IMG/VR virus record: IMGVR_UViG_3300036851_000660
Location: 1-41,906 of that record
Strand: one strand, 5' to 3'
Length of the DNA: 41,906 nucleotides
DNA from: a virus
The position numbers and the translations under genes were made by a program. Positions within the stretch are counted from its first letter, which is position 1, and every line of letters starts with the position of its first letter. Positions 29,223 through 38,376 of the stretch are shown here, piece by piece. Below the pieces are notes generated by a model that saw only the letters and a list, made by a program, of their open reading frames with translations, was not told the DNA's origin and made no database searches.

Positions 29223-29675
29223 ATGAAAGCGACGGACATCAAAGCTGGAGAGATTCTCTCCAAAATACTCTATGCCCGAGTGCAGCGTGTGGGACGCCAG
29301 ACTGGTTTTGGTCAACTCCATGTGGCGTGTGTCGATCTCGATGATGGCACGGAGTTCTTTATGGAGGGGGAAGAGTTACTCGGGACATGCCTTTCCGCAA
29401 CACAATACGACCATGATGAAGTGGTGTCGCTGGCCGAGCTGGCGACGGAGTTTGTCAACGTGGGTACACGCCCGTTCACGGTGACGTTTCGGAAGAAGAA
29501 TGGTGCTGAGCGCGTCTTGGTAGGACGCATGATTACACCGGATACGATTCTTGGGCGTTCGACAGTACTTGACTTCGAGGCTGATACGCCGAGTCCCCTC
29601 CGTCAGGTCGATCATCGCACCATCACCACGTTGATTGTGAGGGGCGTGCGGTATATGGTGAAGAGAGGGCGGTAA
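29223..29675 (+). CDS. Conserved phage protein with GRSxVxDxE...VDHRTI motif
   Basis: 150 aa from the ATG at 29223 (AAAGGAG upstream). N-terminal half (MKATDIKAGEILSKILYARV, then LDDGTEFFMEGEELLGTCLS) and C-terminal half (FRKKNGAERVLVGRMI, LGRSTVLDFE, RQVDHRTITTLIVRGVRYMV) match a frequent phage hypothetical family with WYL/SH3-like character. Function unknown; may be a DNA- or RNA-binding regulator. Confidence 0.7.
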   Translation: MKATDIKAGEILSKILYARVQRVGRQTGFGQLHVACVDLDDGTEFFMEGEELLGTCLSATQYDHDEVVSLAELATEFVNVGTRPFTVTFRKKNGAERVLVGRMITPDTILGRSTVLDFEADTPSPLRQVDHRTITTLIVRGVRYMVKRGR

Positions 29676-29941
29676 TGGCACTAACAAGTAGACCACTGGA
29701 TGTCCTAGTGCATCCATCCCTGTGGGATGCAAAGCCTGTTGAGGAATTACGTGCGAAGGGGAATAACGTTGAGTCAATGCTGGATGACGATATAACGGGC
29801 GTTGCGTTGTTTGATCTGATCCTCGGCCCGAACTGCTGGCGGATTCTATCAAGTTCAGCCGAGGATGCGATGATTGCATTGGCGATCAAAGCTGCACGGA
29901 GGCAAAAGTATGGGCGAAAAGCCGACGAGTATCAAGAGTAG
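29675..29941 (+). CDS. Protein of unknown function
   Basis: 88 aa: LDVLVHPSLWDAKPVEELRA, NVESMLDDDITGVALFDLIL, SSAEDAMIALAIKAARRQKY. Shape suggests a small Rossmann-like segment (VLVHP, LFDLILGP). Starts at the stop of the previous gene and overlaps the next by 32 bp. Confidence 0.6.
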   Translation: MALTSRPLDVLVHPSLWDAKPVEELRAKGNNVESMLDDDITGVALFDLILGPNCWRILSSSAEDAMIALAIKAARRQKYGRKADEYQE

Positions 29942-30107
29942 GATACACCTAGTACTCGAGGTGACGGGTACTATCCACCATGGAATGGACATGAACCCGA
30001 TTGAAGTCATGGTCGAGGACATCACGTACAGCTTGAATGACTATAGTAAAGTGAAGATTGCGGTAATCACTGCGGACTCAACAGTCATTTCGACTATAAA
30101 GGAGTAA
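29910..30107 (+). CDS. Small beta-rich protein
   Basis: 65 aa from the ATG at 29910 with GGAGG 10 bases upstream. MGEKPTSIKSRIHLVLEVTG, then MNPIEVMVEDITYSLNDYSK. Alternating beta strands; no family recognised. Confidence 0.6.
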   Translation: MGEKPTSIKSRIHLVLEVTGTIHHGMDMNPIEVMVEDITYSLNDYSKVKIAVITADSTVISTIKE

Positions 30108-30109
30108 CA

Positions 30110-30334
30110 ATGGAGACATGCTATCACGAAGTACGTGTCAAGTTACGTATTGATGGACCAGATTGGGATGGGTCTGAAGGACGTATACAGGAAGAAAAAA
30201 TCGTTACATATATGGTCTGTACCGAAGAAGGTTGTCAGTTCTGCGAGGACGATCTTGACCGGCTCGCAGCAAACTTTGCGACCGAGCTGTATGATATCGT
30301 GTATGGGTGGGAGATTATTGGTGGTGGCCACTAA
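30110..30334 (+). CDS. Small protein with CxxxxCxxC motif
   Basis: 74 aa with AAAGGAG upstream. YMVCTEEGCQFCEDDLDRL carries three clustered Cys, and CYHEV near the start could add ligands for a zinc site. Overlaps the RNA-ligase gene by 14 bp. Function unknown. Confidence 0.6.
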   Translation: METCYHEVRVKLRIDGPDWDGSEGRIQEEKIVTYMVCTEEGCQFCEDDLDRLAANFATELYDIVYGWEIIGGGH

Positions 30335-30869
30335 TTTCGAGAGTTTCCCCAAAATACCCCGCTACAAGGGCGTTGGTGTTGTCATTACCGAGAAGATCGA
30401 CGGGACCAGTGCGCAGGTGTATATTGATGACGAGGGAAACTTGTGGGTAGGGAGTCGATCACGGTGGATCACACCACAGGACGACAACTATGGATTCGCA
30501 CGGTTTGTTTTGGACCATGAGGAGCAATGTCGTCAGTTGGGCCCTGGCCGACACTTTGGCGAGTGGTGGGGGTGTGGTATCCAGCGGGGGTATAATGAAC
30601 GGGAGAAAATCTTCTCGCTCTTCAATATCCATCGAGCAGATGATGTGAGCGAGACGACCGGGTGTGACCGTATCCGCACTGTGCCGGTACTCTACGAAGG
30701 GCCATTCACCGACTTCATTGTGGCAGAAACGATGAGGACGCTTGCAGAAAATGGCTCAGTCGCAAGTCCGAAGTATGTCCGCCCAGAGGGGATTGTGATA
30801 TATTTTCCAAGTGCACGGACACGGTTCAAGTGGGCGTTTGATGATGCGCATAAAGGAAAGCAACGATGA
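30321..30869 (+). CDS. RNA ligase (nucleotidyltransferase superfamily)
   Basis: 182 aa from a GTG at 30321 (GTG 30324 is an alternative; GGGAGATTATT upstream). Motif I EKIDGTSAQVYI with Lys25 as AMP acceptor, motif III-like FGEWWGCGIQRGYNER, motif IV PEGIVIYF and motif V FKWAFDD. The small size and GEWWGxGIQRGY block fit Rnl2-like RNA ligases rather than ATP DNA ligases. It may repair tRNAs cleaved by host anticodon nucleases. Confidence 0.8.
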   Translation: MVATNFESFPKIPRYKGVGVVITEKIDGTSAQVYIDDEGNLWVGSRSRWITPQDDNYGFARFVLDHEEQCRQLGPGRHFGEWWGCGIQRGYNEREKIFSLFNIHRADDVSETTGCDRIRTVPVLYEGPFTDFIVAETMRTLAENGSVASPKYVRPEGIVIYFPSARTRFKWAFDDAHKGKQR

Positions 30870-31297
30870 TCCGCACCTATATCGCAGCACCATATGATAT
30901 GCAGTACCGTGCGATTGCAGTTGCGAGTGAGCTGACAATAATGGGATTTCAGGTCAATGCGCGCTGGCTCACTACACCGGGGTATCCCTATCCAGGTGGC
31001 TTGAGCAACCCAGACAACCAGCAGTATGCACGAGAAGCTGCCTACCGTGATATTGATGATATACATGAGGCGGACCTGATAATTCTCCTCGCCCCAGGGG
31101 GACTGACACCTACCCATGGACGGTTTGTCGAGTTGGGATTGGCGATAGCCAGAGCAGAAGCATCAAACGATGTGTCGATATGGTATGTTGGGCCATATGA
31201 CAACATCTTCTGCACGTTGCCATCCGTTCATGTCTTCCCAACAATCACTGCAATGCTTGAATACGCAGCAGCTCTCAGAGGAGTCATCCATGACTGA
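30866..31297 (+). CDS. Nucleoside 2-deoxyribosyltransferase-like protein
   Basis: 143 aa, ATGA overlap with the ligase gene. TYIAAPYDMQYRAIAVASEL (the YIAGPY-type loop), RDIDDIHEADLIILLAPGGL (DxxDIxxAD), GRFVELGLAIARAE (acidic catalytic helix) and VGPYDNIFC follow the deoxyribosyltransferase fold. It would exchange or hydrolyse nucleobases from deoxynucleotides; similar folds also cleave NAD. Substrate cannot be told. Confidence 0.75.
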   Translation: MIRTYIAAPYDMQYRAIAVASELTIMGFQVNARWLTTPGYPYPGGLSNPDNQQYAREAAYRDIDDIHEADLIILLAPGGLTPTHGRFVELGLAIARAEASNDVSIWYVGPYDNIFCTLPSVHVFPTITAMLEYAAALRGVIHD

Positions 31298-31631
31298 TAG
31301 CTATTATGAAATGAAGTTCCCCGACCAGCAGGCCGACGTATACAAGTACATTCTGTCGGCCTGGGTTGGACCAACCCGTATGTCCTATGCTGTGGACAGC
31401 GTGATCGTCACTGAACATTGTGTGACAGGGTATGATAGCGAGGGCACTGTCATCACCGTGTTCTCGGTCCATATGCCGTTCATCCTCACCCCCCGAGATC
31501 GGGTTGACGTGATCAGTGACGAGGCAGCGTTTGAGCGCTCATTGGAGTACGCACAGGCGCAGAAGATGCGTATGGAACGTAGCGCGGCGATCCTTGGTCC
31601 AAAGGAGAAGCATGACGAGCGCTATCTCTGA
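31290..31631 (+). CDS. Protein of unknown function, last early gene
   Basis: 113 aa from the ATG at 31290 (GAGGAGTCATCC upstream). YEMKFPDQQADVYKYILSAW, YAVDSVIVTEHCVTGYDSEG, ending AILGPKEKHDERYL. Beta-rich with no recognised family. Its end faces the stop of the giant internal virion gene only 8 bp away, where the early and late blocks converge. Confidence 0.65.
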   Translation: MTDSYYEMKFPDQQADVYKYILSAWVGPTRMSYAVDSVIVTEHCVTGYDSEGTVITVFSVHMPFILTPRDRVDVISDEAAFERSLEYAQAQKMRMERSAAILGPKEKHDERYL

Positions 31632-31639
31632 GCACACTC

Positions 31640-34600
31640 CTATTGAACGCCCTGAATAGGTAAGAACCCTGTCTGCATCGCTTTGGTTGTGAGACGTGTG
31701 CCGATGTCCCGGCGCTCTGCAAGCAGCACAGCACGCGCATACTGGGTATAGGACGAAATCTGCTGCTTCACAAGTAGATCGGCAGTGCCGTCTGGTCCAG
31801 GCGTTGTCTGCTTCCAGTACTCGGTTTTCGCCAACGCAAGGATCACATCCTTTAACGGAGGGAGGCCAGGCGGTTGTGCAATCAACTCGCGCAACCGCTG
31901 GCGTTCCTCATTCGTAATAGGAACCGTCGTATGCCCTTGCGTATAGTGTGCAGGCGGATCGTTGATGATGATACCCTTGTCGGTGAGCACCTTGCTCAGT
32001 TCATCAACCGGGAGCATCTCGACCGGCACCCCGAAGATAACCCGCCCAACATTATCGACGGTATCTGCGGAGAGTCCACCCCCCATATACCGTGGCCGAC
32101 CAAAGATATCCGTTTCCTGTTTCAGCCCCTCGGAAAACACTGGTAACCGCGATTGGACCTTCTGCAACTCACCATCATACACCCGGCGATACGGATCAAG
32201 TACCTGCTCGAATTGCTGAATAGCTCGCAGTGGGAGGACGGCCCGCAAGTAGAGATCATCAATCGTCTGTACGACGGCCTCGATGGGTCCCTCCCGCATC
32301 GCACGGTATGTCAATCGTCTATCTTCAAACTCCGACCACAGTTGAAACAACCGCCCCGCAAAGGTCTGATTCTTGAGCAGCTCACCCAGGCCAAGCAATG
32401 CCGCATGGACCGCATTGTTCTCCGCAGGATTGGCTGGTCCTTGTGCGGCTGCACCAATCGAGGCGAATATACTCAACAGGGATCCCAGTGGTTGGCTGGT
32501 ATCAATGCCAATACGCATCCCATCAAAGTACATACTGTTCGGTGCACGGCCTGCTCGTGCCAATTCCTCTCGGTATCTTTTATCACTGGTGATATTTCCT
32601 ACCACAAGGCCCGTAGCGCCCATTGCAGCAAAGAGGCTTCCCAAAGTATAGCTCATCATCAATCGGCCTTCTGCGGCAGCCCTGATGGCTGGATCACTGT
32701 GTTTCAATTCGCTGCGGAAAGCCTCAGACAATTGGTTCAGCAGTGGGAAGTGCTCTGCGGTATAGGTGAAGATATTGGTCATAGCACGCAGGAAGGGAAA
32801 CGTGACGCGTAGTGTGGCACTCTGGTTCATCGCGGATTCAACCTGGCCAGTGAGATGTCTGATCGCCGCGAATCCCCCCTGTTCATCCATCAAATCATTC
32901 ATGAACGTCACCACCTTTTTGTCCCGGCGTATCTGCGCGAGTACATCATCTGGTGGCCGCTCTCGAAATTTCGCAACGGCTTCCTCGGCTTCTGCCTGAG
33001 TTCGCCAGAGTCCTTGTGCTTCCCCCTGGACACGATACCGATGCGCTCGACCGGCGAGTGCTGCTCGCTCCATCAGAAACGAGGTCAGCTCATCAACCGT
33101 CACCAGCGCACGTGTACCCAGTACATCAGCAAAACTTCCTATCCACGACAGAATATTCCCTGCATGGGGTACATCGACCAGTGAACCGATGCCATCGAGT
33201 GACGCAGCAAGCCGGGGGAATGCATCTCTGGTGAATGCCGGACCAATACTGTGTGTTGCACCCAGTTCGGCAAACTCGGTCTTACCGGTTAGGGCTGTTC
33301 GTGTCACGACACGTGCAAGGTCACCAAACGACTCTCTGATTGCACCAAGCATCGCCGTCGCCTCACCCACCTCTGGACTGCCTACCTCGTACTCACCAAG
33401 CAATCGTCGTAAACCTGGCGTTCGTAGTCCATTGGCAACCATGCCGGTCTCAGCAATCTGTAACGCAAGTGCACTCGTGTTGCCAAGGAGGGCTTTGGTT
33501 GGGGTGGTAATAGCTCCAACCAGATTACTCAAGAACAGCTGGACAACACCATCCCGACCTCGGACCGTCGTTGCGCGATGAGCGACACCAAGTAGCTCTT
33601 CTTCTGGTGTGGCGAGGATCAATCGTGCCAGGCGTTGGGTACTCGCAGTGGCCGGTTCACGGATGCCTGTTGCCGTGCCCTCGTTGACCAGTTGAGTAAA
33701 CTCACCATATCCCGCTGCCCGGAACCGATCCATTGCCGCACCAAACGTCCGTCGAGCGGTATCGAGTCCTTCGCCAATGCCCCCTGCGGTGTTCCAGTGC
33801 CGCAACAATTCCGTCCCAACAGGCTCACCCAACAATGCACGTGTTGCCAGCTCATTCAACGCTTTTGGTATTTCCGTCGCCAATGCCACGAGCCCATCGA
33901 CCCGCTTGGCGAACTCTTCGGGAGTCTTTGCCAGTTCACGCGCATATGCCACCTGGGCCTCTCGGCCACCAATACGATCAGCAATCGCGGCATCCGAAGC
34001 AATATCGACGCCTAACCGTTCAGCGGTCCCTCGTGCAACACTGGCCTCTTTTGCATGCACCAGCTCGCGTAAGTCCCGCGCATCGTTGACAAGATCAAAA
34101 CGTGTCTGTCCACTCCGTTCCACAAGCGCCTGCCCAGCTATACGTGTACGCGCAGCGGGTGCAAGGCGCACGGTACTAATTGCTGAGCGGAGTTCTGGTG
34201 CAAGTTCCGCACGCATGGCACGGAGGCCCATTGCTGCCCCTCGAAAACTTTTCCCACCCAGGCCCATACCAAACAAAAATGCCGCGCCTTTGACGACATT
34301 GGGGTCCATGCCCATTGTATCAACCTGCCCGCCTTCTTCCGCATCAAGCATCGCAGACGCTGCACCAAGCCCAATACCCCCTTGCAGTAATCCCATCACC
34401 ACTGCCCGGCCCGTTTCTGTCCCAAACTGCTCGCGGAGTCCTTTGAGAAAGGCATGCAATCGTGGTGTCAAGCCAGTTTCTGCAAGGGGCTTGTCAATGA
34501 GTTTGAATAGCTCATCTGTGCCTTCGAGCAGTTCAGCAGGCAGAGAAGTAGGAAATTGTTCGACAGGAGGTGGTGTGGGTACTGAAAGTTCTTGCTGAAT

Positions 34601-36754
34601 TTCCTCCGCGTTGATTCGATTTTGTTGAGATTTCTTCACAAGACGTGTCGAAGGCTTTCCTTTGCGAACAATTTCTTCTGTCTCTCCTTGGATTTCATCA
34701 AGAAGCGAGTCCATCCACCGTGTTGAACGCGGGAGTCCCTCCGCAGATATCAGGGGGTCCACATGCCCTCGCTGTATCCGTTCGGCAACTTGCTCCGCGA
34801 GGGTCGTTACCCGCGCCATATTCTCAACTTTTTCCACCGCCCTTTGGTATATTTCAAGTTGTGTTTGTACAGCTGCTTGCTCTATTTCGCCTGGAGTATT
34901 GGTGACAAGTGCCTGGAGGCGTTGGATTTCTACACTTTGTTGAGCGGGAGTTTGTAAACGAACCTCCCGAATTGTTGTCTCTTCCATCAGTTCTCGGGCG
35001 AGTGTCCGTTGTCGGAGTGTTGGCTGACGAGCTATATCTTCGGCTGCCTGAAGTTCGACGGTACTTTGACCCGGTGGGAGTGGATTCCCAGCCGCATCTA
35101 CTCCTTCACCAAGCGTCGGTTCAAATTCTGGCCGAGCGAGTTGTTCTGCCTGACGAGCCAACCGTTCAGCTTCCGTTGCGCGGTCAAGACGACCAGCTTC
35201 CGTCCGTAATCGTGTCTCTTCTGCAAGGCGTACTCGACGAGCATGGCTCAGTCCTTTGAATACTTCAAAGACTCCATCAAAGAGAATTCCTACGTCGGTG
35301 CCCTCGACTCCATGCAGAAATCGAGTCGCTAAGCGTGCTTTGGCCGTTTTAAGATCAGTCTCACCTGATAGTATGCGCACCAATTCAGCTTTGAGCGGCT
35401 CGGGATCTTGGGGATCAATACCACGTGCAAGCGCATCAATCGAGTCAATCCAGAGCTTCTCGTCGGGATTGATACGAATTGCTTCGGCAACGCCAAACGC
35501 ACCCACTCCTGCAAGAAATCGCCGGAAGTGTTGTTCGGCTGCGGACATCACTGGTTGGTCGGCAAGGTTGAACACGCGGCGAGGCACCCCGGCTGCTCGA
35601 ATAACTTCACCGGCGTCATCATACAATTTGCCTGACTCTTCAAAGAGAAGGAGCGGTTTCTGAACACTCCCCACAATGCGTCTCGTTGTCTCAGGAATAA
35701 GTCGTGTTGCGGCAAGTTGGAAGAGTTTTCGTGCGAGAAAGAAAAATCCCGCGAGACTTCGTGCGAATCCTGCTGTGCCTGTTTGAGCTTCTGCAAGAAA
35801 CTCACCACCCTTTCCCATATACTTATCAACAACGGTATTCAGTTGCTCATTGTCAAGATTGAAAGAGATACCACCAAACGTGTACGTGGGGTGAGGAGTG
35901 GTATCTAATCCGGTCGCTTTGATGATATCTTTGCCGACTTCAAACAGGCCACTGATATTATCAATCGTCATCCCTTTGACAATGGAGATGGGCACGTTGA
36001 CCAGCTCACCAAAGGTATGGGGGAGGATATTCCGTGGTGGCTTTGGCTTCCCTGGTGCTTCTCCCGCGAGACTGCTCGGTGGACCAAGAAGATAATTGGT
36101 CGGGTCTTTTGTCGCCTCCGTGAGTGTCGCGGTATATGCATCAAGTCCAGAGCTGAGGCGCAATTTGGGATCGAGTCGCTCGGCACGCCGCAGGCCACTG
36201 GCAAACAGCCGCTCCTGCGCTGCCGGATCATTCATCGCTTGTTTGAGCGAATCTTCTTGCAACCCACTCAACACGCCCTCGAGTTGAATGATGGGTGTAC
36301 GGGGATCAAACTTTGCGAGCTGTGGACGAAGGGCATCAACCGTTGATCCAATTGGAGCAGGTGGCGTCTGTTGGTTCAACAGTGCCATTACTTTCCGCAC
36401 GTATTGTTGGGTCTCAGGATATGGTGGAATACCGCCATACCTCTCAACCGTTTCTTCTCCTGCATTATATGCCGCAAGAGCAAGGTTCCGATCTCCCTTA
36501 AATTTATTCAAGAGAAATTTGAGATACCGCGTCCCACCGCGAATATTCTTCTCTGGAACAATGAGATCACTCTCACCCACGCCATACTGCTTGCCGGTCT
36601 CTGGCATGAGTTGCATCAAACCAACTGCCCCCTTTGGGGAGACAGCCGTAGGATTGTATCCCGATTCTGTACGCACCACCGCATTAATGAGCGTAGGATC
36701 AACGGTCTCTTCTGTCCCAATTTGCTGAATCAGGTCTTGATAGGTTTCTGCCAT
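31640..36754 (-). CDS. Internal virion protein with lytic transglycosylase (gp16-like)
   Basis: 1704 aa from the ATG at 36754 (AAAGGAACG upstream; an in-frame ATG at 36772 is less likely). Residues 1-130 form an SLT domain: NAVVRTESGYNP with catalytic Glu30, GAVGLMQLMPETG, and LALAAYNAGE. The rest is long and helical with hydrophobic segments such as MGLLQGGIGLGAASAMLD, FLFGMGLGGKSF and YTLGSLFAAMGATGLVVGN. As with T7 gp16, it is probably ejected to cut peptidoglycan and span the envelope. It is larger than T7 gp16 (about 1318 aa). Last gene of the late block, preceded by compound hairpin copy 3. Confidence 0.85.
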   Translation of the reverse strand: MAETYQDLIQQIGTEETVDPTLINAVVRTESGYNPTAVSPKGAVGLMQLMPETGKQYGVGESDLIVPEKNIRGGTRYLKFLLNKFKGDRNLALAAYNAGEETVERYGGIPPYPETQQYVRKVMALLNQQTPPAPIGSTVDALRPQLAKFDPRTPIIQLEGVLSGLQEDSLKQAMNDPAAQERLFASGLRRAERLDPKLRLSSGLDAYTATLTEATKDPTNYLLGPPSSLAGEAPGKPKPPRNILPHTFGELVNVPISIVKGMTIDNISGLFEVGKDIIKATGLDTTPHPTYTFGGISFNLDNEQLNTVVDKYMGKGGEFLAEAQTGTAGFARSLAGFFFLARKLFQLAATRLIPETTRRIVGSVQKPLLLFEESGKLYDDAGEVIRAAGVPRRVFNLADQPVMSAAEQHFRRFLAGVGAFGVAEAIRINPDEKLWIDSIDALARGIDPQDPEPLKAELVRILSGETDLKTAKARLATRFLHGVEGTDVGILFDGVFEVFKGLSHARRVRLAEETRLRTEAGRLDRATEAERLARQAEQLARPEFEPTLGEGVDAAGNPLPPGQSTVELQAAEDIARQPTLRQRTLARELMEETTIREVRLQTPAQQSVEIQRLQALVTNTPGEIEQAAVQTQLEIYQRAVEKVENMARVTTLAEQVAERIQRGHVDPLISAEGLPRSTRWMDSLLDEIQGETEEIVRKGKPSTRLVKKSQQNRINAEEIQQELSVPTPPPVEQFPTSLPAELLEGTDELFKLIDKPLAETGLTPRLHAFLKGLREQFGTETGRAVVMGLLQGGIGLGAASAMLDAEEGGQVDTMGMDPNVVKGAAFLFGMGLGGKSFRGAAMGLRAMRAELAPELRSAISTVRLAPAARTRIAGQALVERSGQTRFDLVNDARDLRELVHAKEASVARGTAERLGVDIASDAAIADRIGGREAQVAYARELAKTPEEFAKRVDGLVALATEIPKALNELATRALLGEPVGTELLRHWNTAGGIGEGLDTARRTFGAAMDRFRAAGYGEFTQLVNEGTATGIREPATASTQRLARLILATPEEELLGVAHRATTVRGRDGVVQLFLSNLVGAITTPTKALLGNTSALALQIAETGMVANGLRTPGLRRLLGEYEVGSPEVGEATAMLGAIRESFGDLARVVTRTALTGKTEFAELGATHSIGPAFTRDAFPRLAASLDGIGSLVDVPHAGNILSWIGSFADVLGTRALVTVDELTSFLMERAALAGRAHRYRVQGEAQGLWRTQAEAEEAVAKFRERPPDDVLAQIRRDKKVVTFMNDLMDEQGGFAAIRHLTGQVESAMNQSATLRVTFPFLRAMTNIFTYTAEHFPLLNQLSEAFRSELKHSDPAIRAAAEGRLMMSYTLGSLFAAMGATGLVVGNITSDKRYREELARAGRAPNSMYFDGMRIGIDTSQPLGSLLSIFASIGAAAQGPANPAENNAVHAALLGLGELLKNQTFAGRLFQLWSEFEDRRLTYRAMREGPIEAVVQTIDDLYLRAVLPLRAIQQFEQVLDPYRRVYDGELQKVQSRLPVFSEGLKQETDIFGRPRYMGGGLSADTVDNVGRVIFGVPVEMLPVDELSKVLTDKGIIINDPPAHYTQGHTTVPITNEERQRLRELIAQPPGLPPLKDVILALAKTEYWKQTTPGPDGTADLLVKQQISSYTQYARAVLLAERRDIGTRLTTKAMQTGFLPIQGVQ

Positions 36755-36781
36755 CGTTCCTTTACCGCCCATGCCGTTCCC

Positions 36782-36816
36782 GTTCCCCGTCCCCTATAAA
36801 TAGGGGACTGGGGAAC
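36782..36816 (-). repeat. Compound hairpin element, copy 3
   Basis: Outer GTTCCCC (36782-36788) with GGGGAAC (36810-36816), inner GTCCCCTAT (36789-36797) with ATAGGGGAC (36800-36808), a 2-base loop and one bulged base: 16 paired positions. It lies in the 89-bp gap between the gp15-like stop and the gp16-like start. The inner stem differs from copies 1 and 2 but stays complementary. Confidence 0.75.
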
Positions 36817-36843
36817 TGGGAGTAACGTGCAGATGGGTTGAAT

Positions 36844-38376
36844 TTATGGGGCCGTTGGAAATTGGGAGAACGTCATACTTTCTATACGGTTCTTGGCAAG
36901 GTCAAACGCCGGTTTGCCATAGGTACGGACCTGCTCCTCATCCAAGACACCTTCTGTTGCTTTGGATACGTCAAGCAGATACATGAGAAAGATGCGCTGC
37001 TCTTCGGCATGTGCTTCGGCAATACGATCACCAAACCCTAGGATATTCCGAATGCCGGGTTGCAAGGGGAATACGCGTGTAATATCATGCATGTACTGGT
37101 GAAACATAGCAGTATGACGGAAGCTTTTTTCCTTGAGGAGTGTGTTCCGTAACAAACTCAAGTTTTTGCGGCTTGTTCCATTCACACGATACTCCTGGTC
37201 AATCGCTTCCTGGGGCCATGCGTTGATATCTTTGAGCATTCCGGACACAATCGTTGCTTCACGACGTGGATCATGATACTCTTGTGGACCCGCTTTCATG
37301 ACCTGAATCTGGTGGTTCGCTACCGAAATAACGGCATCAGCTTGTTCAGCCCGTAAAAGACCTGCTGGAACTTTTCCCGGAGCTGCTGAAACACCTAAGT
37401 TCTCGGCTTCATTGATAATCGCTTCTGCTTCGGGAATGGTCTTCACTTCCCGCGCACGGCGTATAAAGTGCACATAGAGCGTATCCTGATCAAACTTGAG
37501 TTGATGGGCAGCAGTGATCTCCGCTTTCCGCTCATCCTTTAAACGATTGCTGATATAGTCCTGGGCAGCATTCACCGCATTTTTACGGTCATCAAGCGAC
37601 AGAAACTTCTCATTGTCTGCCTGTCGTTGCGCTGCTTCGAGATTGGCATCGACCCCTTTTTCAATGACACGATGCTTTCCGGTATCCTTGAGCCAGTTGA
37701 TTTTTTCTTTTGCTGCGGCATCAGGATTGAGTACACCAGTATAGGCAAGAACAGCAAGCTGCCGGAAGACCCGATCCTCAATAATCTCCCGCTTCAATGG
37801 GTCTTTTGTATCACGATAGTCGTTAAATGCCAACTCTTTATAGATATGATAATCTGCAAGTTGTGTATTGAGGTCAACCTTAACAGTTTCAGCCGTCATG
37901 TTTGTGAGCAAGTTCAATCGTTCGGCAGCAAGTTGTTGTGCAACATCAAACCCCGCTGCCGGACTGATTTTCTCCGCAGTCTGTCTCGCTTCTCGTTCCA
38001 CTTCGTCAAAGCGTTTTGCGGCTTCCCCAAGCCATTCAGTATAGGGAATACCCTCCGACTTGACTGCGAGGACTTTGCGTCGGGCGTCAAGTGTCGCATT
38101 CGTGGTGATACTTGCCGCTTGCATCACCTCTCGTGATTGACGGAGTTTTTCGAGAGGTTTGAGTAGCTCGACAGCGAGTTGCTGTGTTTGTTGACCCAGC
38201 TCACCCACTTCCCCTGCGGCACCAATATCCGATTGTACAGCTTGTGCTTCAAGCTCATTCGCCTTCGTTGAGCGAATACCGGTCGCATACTCAGGACGTG
38301 GAGCGATCTCCTCTGGCCGCTGGATATCACGCAGACTACCAATAGCAGGAGCACGTGGAAAGGTAATTGGTGGCAT
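36844..38376 (-). CDS. Internal virion protein (gp15-like)
   Basis: 510 aa, almost entirely helical and charged, with long coiled-coil-like stretches (LDARRKVLAVKSEGIPYTEW; VFRQLAVLAYTGVLNPDAAA). No enzyme motif. Gene order between a gp14-like and a gp16-like gene and the all-helical composition indicate the middle ejection protein of the T7-type trans-envelope channel. Start coupled as TAATG. Confidence 0.7.
   Translation of the reverse strand: MPPITFPRAPAIGSLRDIQRPEEIAPRPEYATGIRSTKANELEAQAVQSDIGAAGEVGELGQQTQQLAVELLKPLEKLRQSREVMQAASITTNATLDARRKVLAVKSEGIPYTEWLGEAAKRFDEVEREARQTAEKISPAAGFDVAQQLAAERLNLLTNMTAETVKVDLNTQLADYHIYKELAFNDYRDTKDPLKREIIEDRVFRQLAVLAYTGVLNPDAAAKEKINWLKDTGKHRVIEKGVDANLEAAQRQADNEKFLSLDDRKNAVNAAQDYISNRLKDERKAEITAAHQLKFDQDTLYVHFIRRAREVKTIPEAEAIINEAENLGVSAAPGKVPAGLLRAEQADAVISVANHQIQVMKAGPQEYHDPRREATIVSGMLKDINAWPQEAIDQEYRVNGTSRKNLSLLRNTLLKEKSFRHTAMFHQYMHDITRVFPLQPGIRNILGFGDRIAEAHAEEQRIFLMYLLDVSKATEGVLDEEQVRTYGKPAFDLAKNRIESMTFSQFPTAP

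Noticed and set aside
29376-29879. 167-codon minus-strand ORF opposite the GRSxVxDxE gene
   Set aside because: Entirely opposite two convincing plus-strand genes with good initiation sites; no domain pattern.
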